Source: Benincasa hispida (taxonomy: Eukaryota > Streptophyta > Magnoliopsida > Cucurbitales > Cucurbitaceae). Taken from it: a stretch of DNA of 64,000 bases. The notes beneath the pieces are model-generated. The model was not told where the DNA came from, made no database searches, and saw nothing but the letters and a program-made list of their open reading frames with translations. The stretch spans positions 83,904,871 to 83,968,870 of the forward strand of contig NC_052357.1 in the NCBI RefSeq assembly GCF_009727055.1. The letters are read 5' to 3'. Made by a program: the position numbers and the translations under genes. Of this stretch, positions 1 to 10,742 are shown one piece after another (the stretch's first letter is position 1; the number at the start of each line of letters is the position of its first letter).

Positions 1-1188
1 TTGTGTTTTTGAAAATGGGTTGTTCTCAGATCGAAGTAATCCTTCACTACATTGTGGTCTTTCCAGAATGATACAGTTTTGATATTTGCTATCAATCTCG
101 TAAAGAGCATGTTAATGCACAAAAGCTTGTGTCAATTTCTAAAAAGCCTACATAATGTAACCCAAGATATAGGTTGAGCTTTCAGTGGCAAAAGCAAGAG
201 AATAAAGAAAAAGGTTTTTAGATGAAATGGCGGTGCATGGTTTTGACTGTAGGATTGGGGGAAAAAAAAAACAAAACAAAAAACAGAGAAACAGAAAAGA
301 ATTTACCCATATTCTAAAACAAGCACATGCAGGAGAGATAGAGAGATACCCAGACCACTGCTTTACCACCGTTTTGACAAACGAAAGCCTTGAAAGGGCT
401 CAGTGATTCATTAGGCCGCTCGTCTTTTGACTTGATCCCTTCCAATAATAAGCTTGACTGTGACAGGGACCCAACTTTGCTTTCCTCAATTCCAAATCCA
501 ACCACTAACATAACATGTCACCATTTACACTAAATCATACTCTTCAAATCCCCCTTTTCCTTTGAACCTTCTTCATTGGCTAACCCCATGAGGCCGCTTT
601 ATGCCTTCATTTTCCCACCGCTACCATCATCCGCCATATGCTTACAGATGTATCTTTTTTACCCATCACAGTTCCTGTCATTACAGCTGCAATCATCAAC
701 CTCTTCAATCTGTGCTCATGCGCCTAGATTTTATTATTTCTCCTCTTGGATGGTTGGTTCATCATGAACCTTAAAACATGCGCAAGATCTGGATCTAGCA
801 CATGGTAAGAAGTCTACAGAATAGAATAAAAAAAAAAATCAATTTAAACTTTTCAAATATTATCAATCTTCTTGTCCTACATTCTCCATCTGAACGGTTA
901 CAGTAAAATGCCCTGGGGACCTGATTATCCATTAACCTTAACCACAAACATAATAGAGGTGCAAGTCAATAAAGTGAAGGTTGGCCTCAATGATTAGCAG
1001 CTCTTCTCATTTTCAAAAATTGTGCAGTGCATTCAGGACATGATATCTACTGCATTGACAATCTGTTACATTTTGCCTTTACGTAGGTTACCCACCCATG
1101 AAGAATTCATTTAGTCATTCATACATCTCTCTTGATCGAAACAAATTCATTTAAACCACAGCTCAGCATCAATGATAGCACAAATTCA
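1..1188. other. Region with no confident gene; probable 3' flank of the DCL-like gene
   Basis: AT-rich sequence downstream of the stop codon of the minus-strand DCL-like gene. It probably includes that gene's 3' UTR, but I see no convincing polyadenylation signal or long frame. One short stretch near 345-511 on the minus strand looks weakly coding and is listed separately. Other open frames here are low-complexity or short. Confidence 0.5.
345..511 (-). other. Possible exon of an unidentified minus-strand gene
   Basis: On the minus strand about 55 codons are open with mixed, protein-like composition (short motifs 'VGSLSQSS', 'KDERPNES', 'KAFVCQNGGKAVV'). The stretch starts just after a TAG that could be a splice acceptor (…TTATGTTAG) and ends at a GTATCT that could be a donor. 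I do not recognise the protein. It may be an internal exon of a gene running left out of the window, an alternative 3' exon of the neighbouring DCL-like gene, or chance. No partner exon could be placed with confidence. Confidence 0.2.
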
Positions 1189-4100
1189 TCAACTACCACG
1201 TTTGAAATGCTCTCGAATAAACCTCTCTGCATATGATGGGTATTTAGTTCGGATATATGCCCGAACACACTTTTGATATGAGAAGTCAATCCACCCACCA
1301 TCGGTCCTTATAACAAAGAGGCATCTTGAGTGCCGAAAATGGGGGTGCCGGTCGACCTTCAATAGCAGAAAATAGCTTAAATGATATTTAAAATAAAATA
1401 CTATGATTTTAAACTGGGCGAACATCAAATAACTCTAATAAACAATATACGAGTAAACTTTGTGGATGTCAAAAGTGTGATAGGAACCCCTTTCTATTCA
1501 CTAAATTCACAAAGAAACCAAACAAGCAACTTATTATGTATCTCCTAATGACTAGTTCGAGAGGGACATGCTCTCCACATCCTTTCAAGAAACCACACGA
1601 AATACAAAATGATACCCAGTATTTTAGAAAACACAGCGCATAAACAATGCATAAAAAGGCAACATAACTGACTTAAAAGAAATTATAACTCCATAATTAA
1701 AAATAGATAAACAAAAAATTAACCAAAACTGATACTTCTAAATGTCAGAAGCAACCATATTTCCAGTTTTACCTTCCTTGAATAAGGGTTCTGGATAGTA
1801 GTGTGCACATCTTAAAATGAGAAGTGGGTAGGAGAAGGAAAAAAGAACACGATAATTTTGTTTGGCTAGACAATGAAGGTTAAGTGTTATGAAAAACAGA
1901 TCATTTCTATTTTATTTATTTATTTTTTTTACAATGGGGTGGGGGATCAAATATCAGACATCAATGTTGGCAATAAAATTATATGTTAATTGAGCTATTT
2001 TCACGTTGAAAACAAAAAATTAGAACAATATTTTTCACCTTTTTTTTTCATTTTTTTAAGAGTATAGACAGACATACAAATATCCTGAATCCAAAGGAGA
2101 GAAGATAACCAATAAAAAGAGCGAAGTAGGAGAAGAAGTGCGAAAGCAAGGCCATGAGACTTAAGAATAACTTCATATTACTCAAGTGCTGTCCTCAGGC
2201 AGCAACCTATTTCAAATGTGGTCCAAGATTACAAAAGCAGTCACATTGTCCAGTAAGCTACTTTTGCAACACCATAAGTTCTATTTCTTTTCTATCCCCG
2301 AGTGTCCAGACCAACTTATGCACACCTCGACTAATCTCACAGGACAATCCACCTGTCCTTGCAACATTTGGGTGTTAAGAAAACTCGTAGATATTAAATC
2401 CTAGGTAGATTATTCTCATTTTATATCTGTGTTATATCTCTTCTGTGCAAATAGATGTGGAAGATCAGCATACCTACATAGATCTTCAATTGACAAGCAA
2501 ACACCACAAGAAATGCATCAAAAGTATCGATCAGAGATGCTTCAATATCATTATGGTATGAGCTGTATTAATATGAAATTGTTTGATGACTTCAAGCACA
2601 CTTCAAATGTGCTCTTTATTGGAAAGGGGTTGGATGCAAATTCGAGGCAATTACTAGATCACATGGGCAACAATTTGGGGGTAAATTAGTCATTAGCTCA
2701 GAAATTTGTGACACTGGTTATTAAGGAAGTTGGAGGGTAGGGGAAGGTGAGTCTTTTTGTGAAACCGGAAGCTTCAGCCAATCATTACAATTTATTTATT
2801 TATCATTTCACATGGTTTCTTTTGCACTTATTATACAATTCCAACCTTGTATCTTTATACTACTTTTAGCTAATGACTGGTACTAGGTAGGACAGACTTC
2901 AAATTATTCAATTTTTCTTTTTAATCCACACTAGAATAGCTAACCAAGACTAGTTTGGAATATCAGATATTATTGGTTTTCACGTCAAATTTAAATTGGC
3001 TAGGAATTGAGGGAGTCAGGGGAGGGATCTCAAATTTCTATCCCCCCCACAACTTTGTAATTCTTTCATCTCAAGGCTAGCCTGGTTCCTATTATCCCTT
3101 TTTCTAAGAGCTAGAGTTGTATATTTCATTTCATAAGATGAACTGCAGGGTGAATTTGTTAGAGTTGTATATACATAAGAGGTTATCCATTATATTTTGA
3201 GCTTTTGGAAATATCCATAAACCAGATGTCATTTGTTTCTTTATCTGCTTTACTTCTATATGGCCTAACAAAATAAAGCATGCAAACTGCATATTTGAAA
3301 GTTGAAACATAGTTCTAGTCTAGATAAAAGCATACCATAATGGATTCAATTCCACATCCAATTTTATCTTCAAAATGTGGATGATGAGCTAGAAGCCTGA
3401 CCACAATTTTCTCATCCTCAGATGTCAACCGGCCCCCATCCACATACCTAGCATAAAAAATAGAGGTCCGTAAGAGAAGAGGGCAAAATACCATAAGAGC
3501 AAAGTGTGATCGTTAAACAAAAACATGAGCTATATAATGGAAAAGTGCCTAATGAGACCATCTCATGAACAAGCCAACCTGGCAACCTACCCTACACATT
3601 AAGGAAAGCATTGCTTTTACCAGTTAAAAGCTACACGGTCATCCACTTGTTCTCACTGGACATAACTTTTGATCTCAATAGTCATAATATTATGTATTGG
3701 ATACTATTCAAAATGGAGAAGAACAAAGCGAGCATACAGGTTACAATCATGACACCAGTAAGCAACCAGATGGAAGAAAACCTAGCAAATATTGTGTTGA
3801 GAAATATTGATACAATTGTCAACAGAAATCTCAGGCAATGCGTGAGGCTTGAATCTCTCCCAAAATGAAACTACCAAACACACAATACCTTTTTCCTCTA
3901 CATCTCCTACTATCAATCTTAACGAAATTTCCCAAGGGCTCCACTGTCCAAATGTAGAAAAATATTCCCTCCCCCTGGCCGAACAACTGACAACTCCTTG
4001 CATAAAACTGAAAGATGACCGCATTAATTAATTAAGTCCTCACTTCATGTCCAAGAGAGATCATATACTGTTTGCATTCCACAATTATACATATGCCAGT

Positions 4101-5328
4101 AATGAAGATCTGGTCTAGCATTATGATCAATACCTTAATAAGGTCACAACCACATTCTTTATATTGCAACGCATAATGGTCCTCCGGTGGCATAAAATAA
4201 ACTCCAAGGCACATTCCTTGTTCTTGGCAGAGGCCGTAGATAGTTACTTAGATCCCAAATCCACAAAAAAAGATTAGAAAGGGCACATACAACATACTGA
4301 CGCTAAACATAATTCCGATCACTTTCTTTCTAGTATAACGTTTTTGAAAACTTACCTGTAGTTGCTATTGTTTTAGGAAAGATTCAACACCTAGGGTCTC
4401 GAATGTAAAAATAAAATGCATTTTGCTATTTATCAAGTGATACAATTAAAATGTTCTAGCAAGGAGTTGACGCACATTTCAAATGATTTATCATATAGCC
4501 ATGAAAACACAAACCATATACCATTTCAAATGGATTCAAATTAGAAGTAAAGAAAACCTTATATTTGGTGATCATTTACCAAGAAGTTATAATTGTCCGG
4601 TTCATATTTACTTTTCACGTTACTTTCCCATTCCCTTCTACCCGCTAACAAACTTCTAAAGAAAGATGCAGGCACACTTCCGCTTTACAATCTTTCAGTA
4701 TCTTGAGTTTGAGTCAAGAGGTATACCGGATGTTTCTTGGATGAAAATTTTGATTTTTTAAAAAATGGAATCTTTTACTACGTTCTGACTCGAAACATGT
4801 TCTATATGTTTGTCTGTGAATTTTAACCTAAGTATTTTCTCCAATCTACGATATGATATAAACGTTGAACAGGGAGGTTCCTTTTCTAGCAATCCATAAA
4901 GAAAAACATAAATTTCCTTCATTGTTTTCTCGCACAGCTTCTCAGCAACTAACGCAAGCACGTAATTCCTATAATACAGAGTATACACTTAAGGGGTGAA
5001 ATTTTGAGAGCAGGACAAACCTATTGGAGTGGAGTATCTCTTTAATGAGGGATATGACAGGCTCGATGTCGCCGAGAATTTCCTCCTCCTGGTCCTTCCA
5101 CTTTCGATAATCAGGCTCGTCCCATCTTTGGTACTTTGGCGGCTCACTGGCACTCAACACTGAGGTAGTATTATCAGCAGATGTTAAGTTGCTGTCCGGT
5201 GGAGTAGACGCCGCCGTCGAAGTGCAGCAAAACCCGCGAGTCACTTGCACGACTCCAGTACATAGTCCGCGGTGCTTAAGCCCTAAACGCAGGAGAGGAT
5301 TTCCCCTAAGTAGCAAAGAAGCAGCCAT
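1189..5328 (-). CDS. DCL-like protein (DUF3223), organelle-targeted, three exons
   Basis: Exons on the minus strand are 5328-5021, 3447-3336 and 1356-1189, with GT-AG introns of 1573 and 1979 bp. The joined frame is 588 nt, 195 residues. The N-terminus is rich in Ala, Leu, Arg and Ser, as in a plastid or mitochondrial transit peptide. An acidic block with 'PPKYQRWDEPDYRKWKDQ' follows at about residues 67-84. Exons 2 and 3 encode the DCL domain: 'DKIGCGIESIM', then 'VDRHPHFRHSRCLFVIRT' and 'FSYQKCVRAYI', ending 'HFKRGS'. The family is named after tomato DCL, needed for chloroplast rRNA processing and leaf palisade development; a related domain ends the largest subunits of RNA polymerases IV and V. 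The closest relative I recall is Arabidopsis At3g46630. The ATG at 5326-5328 is the first in frame. Its role here is inferred from family only. It diverges from the F-box gene across a shared upstream region. Confidence 0.9.
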
Positions 5329-5783
5329 GAGGATCAAATGTTCATGTAGAGAGCAGCTCAGTGCTCGGCATAAGGCTGCCTTCGTCGCTAGGGATGAAGA
5401 CTTCCGATCCGAATGGGTTATTGGGCCGTATGGGTCTACAACAACAATTCCTCATGATTTTGAATTGGCCCAACATTGAAGGCCCATTACCATATTCCGA
5501 ACGAATAGACGGCTGGAAATTAATATTTACAAACTTATCTAGCAAATGAAAATATTTATCTGAATGTATACTATTAACAAGTTTCGATGGATGGTATTGA
5601 TGATGGAGGTGAAATTGATTTGGAAAGTTGTTTACTTTAATACTCAAATCTTTATCTTTTTCACTTTGATCTTTTTCTTTTCAAAACACGGATTTGTTAA
5701 CTAGACTTAGCTTCATGCATCGTATTTTTGAAAAAAAGAAAAGATAATGATTTACATTAGGATTGTTTGAATAAAATTATAGA

Positions 5784-5828
5784 AATGGAAAGAAAGAAAA
5801 AAGAAAGAAAAAGAAAAAGAAAAAGGAG
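5784..5828. repeat. Purine-only low-complexity tract (GAAA-type)
   Basis: A run of A and G made of irregular GAAA and GAAAAA units in the divergent promoter region. GA/CT-rich tracts are common near plant transcription start sites; a function here is not shown. Confidence 0.7.
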
Positions 5829-5965
5829 GGTACACTCATTCATTCGTTTTTTTTTTAAAAAAAAAATAATTTGAGAGAGAGAAGGCCATGTGGAGGGAAT
5901 TCAAAGATTGGTTTATGGTTAAATAGTGAGTAGGAGAGAGAGAAGGGATCTGAGTCCACGAAGAC

Positions 5966-5971
5966 CACGTG
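5966..5971. promoter_or_regulatory. G-box CACGTG
   Basis: Perfect palindromic CACGTG, core binding site of plant bHLH and bZIP factors, 295 bp upstream of the F-box gene ATG and inside the divergent promoter region. A single hexamer is weak evidence; position is the only support. Confidence 0.4.
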
Positions 5972-6206
5972 AGGTCGCCCGCTCCTCATTTTCTCTCACA
6001 GTGGAGGTGATTCTATTCAAAAAAAAAAAAGAAAAAAAAAAGGTTGTAAAAGAAACAAAATAAAAGAAACTTTTCCAAAAGCCAATTGGAATTTGTTTTC
6101 AAGTCCGTCATCTTGTTCCGCTCTCCCTCTCTGCAGAACGGAAATCAACGGAACCACAACGTCCGAGACCCACAACTTAACCCCATCTCCGCCCTCCGCT
6201 CTGCGT

Positions 6207-6398
6207 ATGATCCCTAATATTCCAAGCCCTCAAACCGAGATTGTTCCTTCTTCAACTCGCCCTGAATGGGCCAATCAGCTTCGTCGGCTGCGATTCTTAG
6301 CCGCCGCGATAGCAATCACAGCCATCGATCTAAGATCAAATCCACATCCCTCATCTCCCCGATGCACCTGGACGAGACCGATGACTTTCAGGAAATAA
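6207..6398 (+). CDS. Upstream ORF overlapping the F-box gene start
   Basis: A 63-codon frame begins at ATG 6207 in the probable 5' leader of the F-box gene, in a different frame from it. It runs 133 nt past the main start at 6266 and stops at TAA 6396-6398. Ribosomes starting here could not terminate before the main ATG, so it could repress the main ORF. Its start context is weak (C at -3, A at +4), so leaky scanning is likely. The main start also has T at -3 but G at +4. It matters only if transcription starts upstream of 6207. The peptide has no recognised domain. Confidence 0.35.
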   Translation: MIPNIPSPQTEIVPSSTRPEWANQLRRLRFLAAAIAITAIDLRSNPHPSSPRCTWTRPMTFRK

Positions 6399-7873
6399 TT
6401 CATGGAGCCTCCGACTTTATTTCCGATCTTCCGGACGAGTGCTTGGCTTGTATTTTCCAATCCCTCAGTTCCGTCGACCGGAAGGGCTGTTCTCTCGTTT
6501 GTCGTCGCTGGCTCAAAGTGGAGGGACAGAGCCGTCACCGTCTCTCTCTTAAAGCTGAAGCGGATCTTTCCTCCATGATACCTTCCCTTTTTACTCGATT
6601 CGATGCCGTCACCAAACTTGCTTTGAAATGTGACCGTAGATCTACGAGCATCGGAGACGACGCACTTATCCTCATCTCCCTTCGATGCCGTAATTTGACT
6701 CGTCTCAAGCTACGTGCGTGCCGTGAATTGACCGATGTTGGCATGGCTGCTTTTGCCAAAAACTGCAAGGGTTTGAAAAAACTCTCTTGTGGATCTTGCA
6801 CATTTGGAGCCAAAGGCATGAACGCTGTTCTTGATAATTGTTCCGCCCTTGAAGAATTATCCGTTAAGCGACTTCGTGGTATCACTGATTCAACTGCTGA
6901 GCCGATTGGGCCTGGCGTTGCTGGCGCATCCCTCAAAACTATTTGCCTAAAAGATCTTTACAATGCACAGTGTTTCGGACCGCTATTAATTGGTGCGAAA
7001 AGTTTGAGAACTTTGAAGCTCTTCCGATGCTCAGGAGATTGGGATGCGTTGTTCAGAGTTATAGCAGACAGAGTGACTGGTCTTGTTGAAGTCCATCTCG
7101 AAAGGCTTCAGGTAAGTGATGTAGGCCTCTCGGCGATCTCGAATTGCTTGGATCTGGAAATTTTGCACCTCGTTAAGAACCCGGAGTGTACCAACCTGGG
7201 CGTTGTGGCGGTAGCCGAACGATGCAAGCTCTTGAGGAAGCTGCACATTGATGGATGGAAAGCAAATAGAATTGGCGACGAGGGTTTAGTGGCGGTTGCC
7301 AGAAATTGCTCTAACCTACAAGAACTTGTTCTCATCGGAGTGAATCCCACAAAGGTAAGCCTGGAAATATTGGCCTCGAATTGCCGAAATTTAGAGCGGT
7401 TGGCATTGTGCGGAAGCGATACTGTTGGTGATAGCGAAATCTCATGCATTGCCGCAAAATGCATAGCACTGAAAAAGCTCTGCATTAAGAGTTGCCCTGT
7501 TTCGGATCAAGGTATGGAAGCGCTTGCTGAAGGGTGCCCAAATTTAGTGAAAGTGAAGGTTAAAAAATGTCGAGGAGTAACTCCAGAGGGTGCAGATTCG
7601 TTGAGGTTGAGTCGGGGATCCCTTGCCGTGAATTTAGACAGTGGTGAACCTGAACATCCGGATGCAAGTGCAAGTGATGGCGGGATACAAGATAATGTTG
7701 TTGATTTTCATCCGATTCCAAATCAAGTTGTGCCTCCTTCGATTGCATCCAGTAGCGCGGGGCGATCTTCGTCACTAAAGTCAAGGTTAGGCCTTTTGGC
7801 GGGGAGGGGTTTAGTTGCTTGTACACTGAGAAGGTGGTCAGGTGGTATTAGCAGCTCTCGAATTAATAATTAG
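6266..7873 (+). CDS. F-box/LRR protein, VFB/SKIP2 type (SCF ubiquitin ligase substrate adaptor)
   Basis: Intronless 535-residue protein. The N-terminus 'MGQSASS' matches the usual start of VFB/SKIP2 proteins and supports the chosen ATG. The F-box lies at about residues 52-92 ('ISDLPDECLACIFQSL', 'CSLVCRRWLKVEGQ') and should bind the SKP1/ASK adaptor of an SCF E3 ligase. Residues ~95-450 form cysteine-containing leucine-rich repeats with the recurring pattern 'C..L..L.L..C..ITD.G', ending near 'CPNLVKVKVKKCRGVTPEG'; these would select the substrate. A Ser/Asp-rich linker and a basic tail with 'SLKSRLGLL' follow. Arabidopsis VFB1-4 (e.g. At1g47056, SKIP2/At5g67250) have the same length and single-exon structure and affect lateral root growth and auxin-responsive expression. 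The substrate is unknown. It is preceded by a long C/T-rich leader with an overlapping upstream ORF. Confidence 0.95.
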   Translation: MGQSASSAAILSRRDSNHSHRSKIKSTSLISPMHLDETDDFQEIIHGASDFISDLPDECLACIFQSLSSVDRKGCSLVCRRWLKVEGQSRHRLSLKAEADLSSMIPSLFTRFDAVTKLALKCDRRSTSIGDDALILISLRCRNLTRLKLRACRELTDVGMAAFAKNCKGLKKLSCGSCTFGAKGMNAVLDNCSALEELSVKRLRGITDSTAEPIGPGVAGASLKTICLKDLYNAQCFGPLLIGAKSLRTLKLFRCSGDWDALFRVIADRVTGLVEVHLERLQVSDVGLSAISNCLDLEILHLVKNPECTNLGVVAVAERCKLLRKLHIDGWKANRIGDEGLVAVARNCSNLQELVLIGVNPTKVSLEILASNCRNLERLALCGSDTVGDSEISCIAAKCIALKKLCIKSCPVSDQGMEALAEGCPNLVKVKVKKCRGVTPEGADSLRLSRGSLAVNLDSGEPEHPDASASDGGIQDNVVDFHPIPNQVVPPSIASSSAGRSSSLKSRLGLLAGRGLVACTLRRWSGGISSSRINN

Positions 7874-10742
7874 ACATCAGGAATGAAGCAAGTTTCAAAA
7901 CGTAAACGCTTCTGGTCTTGTTCTTCTGCATTGTTTTGTGGTTGTATTGCCTTGATTCTGTGTTTAGTGTATTTAATTTCACGCTGTGTGCTCTGCTTAT
8001 TGCTCGTCTTGGAATTAAATATTCACGATCCTCACTTTCTTCTCGTAATGCTTGAATCCATTCGACTGATAGATGAGTAGTGCATGACAGAGTAGACTAA
8101 TTTCACGTCCAATACTTAACAAGTGCTTGAATTAATCTGCAGCAATATTCATTTATTTGATTGACTATTTTCAGTAACATAGCAAATAGCATGGTCATAT
8201 ACACGGTATTCATCTTCTTTCTCACCGCACTACCTTGAGTATGTCCAGTTACTCTCATGTTGTGAAGCCATTGATGTGCTTGTTTCAGTATACTAGATAT
8301 GACAACCATTTTCCTATGAGTGGTATGATCACTCCTCTGGATGTTTCTGTTGATATTGGGAAGAACCACCACCTTTATCATCCTCTACGAACAGATCAAT
8401 TGGCTCGCTCATGAACTGATCCAGAAGAGGGTTGTTTAGTTGTCAGACTAATATGAATAGAGGGTTAATCTCTTGTATTAAATACTTTTGAATTATATTA
8501 TACTCCCTCCATTATAGTTCTCTTCTGGCCCTTCTGGGAGAACTCTTTCCATTATTGTTTAGGCTACACTACACCACGAAGGCTGGCAACGGGTTATATG
8601 TCTGTTTATATGTCATAGAGAAACAAAAGAACGTTGCCTTTTTACATATTCAAATGTTTTATCCATTTATTGATGTACATATGATTCACTTATCGTTAAC
8701 CCTCGTGTAAATTACCACTGAAGCATTTTTTTTTTTTTTTTTTTTTTACTTGACTTGATGTAAAGGAGACAAAGGTAGCTTACAACTTGCTTTGCTTTGT
8801 CTTATGTTCCATAGAGATTTGTTATAGTTTTCAGTGGAAATTTGATAGGGAGGCTACAGCCTTTGTTCACCGGAAGATCAAGGGTTCCTCAATTCTGCTG
8901 GTGAAGGTATTGTAGAACGTTGACTGTTGAAGCATGTATTTACTTTATCTGGATGCATTTGATGAAGTTGTACCAAAAGGAAAATTACCTTCTGAGCTGA
9001 ACGGATCTGTACAATTGAAATTTGCACCGAAATACTTGGTGGGAAGTCTCTCCATATCCTCCTACTTTTGTTGATGTTGCCCCTAGTTGTTAATTGCATT
9101 GATGATACACAATATCTTATATCTGTTCGCTTTAGCATCAATATCGCATTGTAATTACCCTTCTCCCGCATTTATGGGAGTTTTATATTTTTTTTAATGC
9201 ATTTGACCGGTACAGAATTGCAGTATGCTGACCTATAAGTTCTTTTCCTCTGTGGTCAAACATTGCAGCTCCGATTGCTTGTTTACAAAACAATTTGATG
9301 TAAGTTGCCACATAAATATAAGAGAGACGGGGTGAGGCCGTCAAGCTCATTAATATTTGCTTGAATTAAAACCGGTGCCTGTCCCCCCCACAAGGAGCAA
9401 AATTTATATGAGGTGGTTGGATTGGATCTCATAGGTGCAGTAATTCTTGGGGAGATCTAAAGTCTGATTATTGTATGAATCTTTTTCACAGTAAAAGGTC
9501 GTCTTAGTTTCAACACTTATGTTCCTGGTTTTATGAAATCATGATTCAGTTCAAAGGAGGAGCATCTTAATGTAAACTGTTGAATTCACTTTTTGTACTG
9601 TGAGGTCTGTTTATTTACCAGTTTACATTATCCATGTGGCAATTAACACTACAATGTCTATACAACAACTAACATTTGTGCCAGCTGCATGGAAAAGTAT
9701 CCTGTGCGAGGGAGAAAGTGTAGACATGACTCAACAGGAAGCAAGTGAAGACCACATATTTGGTTCCACCAGAAATTAAATTCATGTAAGTAAAAACTGA
9801 GAAATGTTTGTTAAAAGATGCCAGCATGTCATATGCATACAACTTGAAAATGCCGAATTATAGGTCACCATGATATAGGATTGAAGGTCGTGCATAATGG
9901 AGTGCGAGTGCTTTTAGTAATCAGGATTATTTTTGGACTAAAAGGTCCTCTTTTGTTCCAAATTGAGCATCTTTTCAGTTTTCGATTTCAAGCATTTATC
10001 TTACTAGAAACTATTTTGGTTGTTAGCTGTCTGGCATATCGATGAAGATATAATAGGGTAGGAATGTAGAATGGACTAGTGAGTATCAACCATCGTCGTT
10101 TGTTTGGGGACAGTAATAAAGTTCCTTCAACACACAGGTCCATTGGGTAGCTATGATTGTCTAAGCAGTTGCTAAGGCCCAATACTAGGCCCATTAATCA
10201 GACTCTTGGCTCGATTTGTTTTGTTTCGGCTGGAATATGTTCATCTTCTACTATTTGCAGTAAATCTTTGGTTGGAGAAGGCAAATAAATGAGGGCAAAG
10301 AAGATAAGTGGAAGATGAAAAAGGAAACATGAAAGTGTTTCTTTGCTTTTAATTTGCTTTTAAGTTTCAACTAATCCTCCTCTGTATGAATCAATTTAAT
10401 AAGACCTGGGGACAATGGGACAGCTTGAAAACTAATTAATTACTTGGTAACGACCATCAAACTTATTAATTAATGCCAATCGTCAAAGACATTCTTCTCT
10501 AAATTATAAATATATCAACTAAAAACCATCACTTTCAAGTTTTACATCACTCGGTACTCCATCTCATTTAAATTTCATATGAAAAATTGTAGTAACGCAT
10601 ACACAACCCTTGATTGCACTCACATAACCACTAATTAAAAATGACGAAAAGGAGATCTAATCACATTAAAGAATAATTTATCAATCGATAACATAGTAGA
10701 AATTTTCTCAAACTTAATCTACACAACATGGGAGGTGAGTCG
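7874..10742. other. Intergenic region, 2.9 kb, no gene seen
   Basis: Lies between the converging 3' ends of the F-box gene (plus) and the C2-domain gene (minus). The first few hundred bases probably hold the F-box gene 3' UTR. Open frames are short and without recognisable domains. A 22-base T run is at 8726-8747. I saw no clear transposon ends or RNA genes. Confidence 0.6.
8726..8747. repeat. Homopolymer T(22)
   Basis: Uninterrupted run of 22 T in the intergenic region. It could be the poly(A) tail of an old minus-strand retroposed copy, but no target-site duplication or coding remnant was found beside it. Confidence 0.8.

Larger units (their letters stand above)
5329..6265. promoter_or_regulatory. 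Divergent intergenic region between DCL-like and VFB-type genes
   Basis: About 940 bp separate the two start codons, so both promoters must lie here or overlap. It contains a purine-only stretch near 5784-5828, long A and T runs (5846-5867, 6020-6041), GA-rich tracts and one G-box. I see no obvious TATA box for either gene. The last ~180 bp before the F-box start is C/T-rich and probably 5' UTR. Confidence 0.6.

Noticed and set aside
6275..7826. Several long minus-strand open frames (for example 6936-6535, 7485-7108) inside the F-box gene
   Set aside because: They are antisense shadows of the 535-residue F-box/LRR frame; they have no domains and arise from its codon bias.
8726..8747. T(22) as the tail of a processed pseudogene or SINE
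   Set aside because: No coding remnant, RNA polymerase III boxes or target duplication could be recognised beside it.
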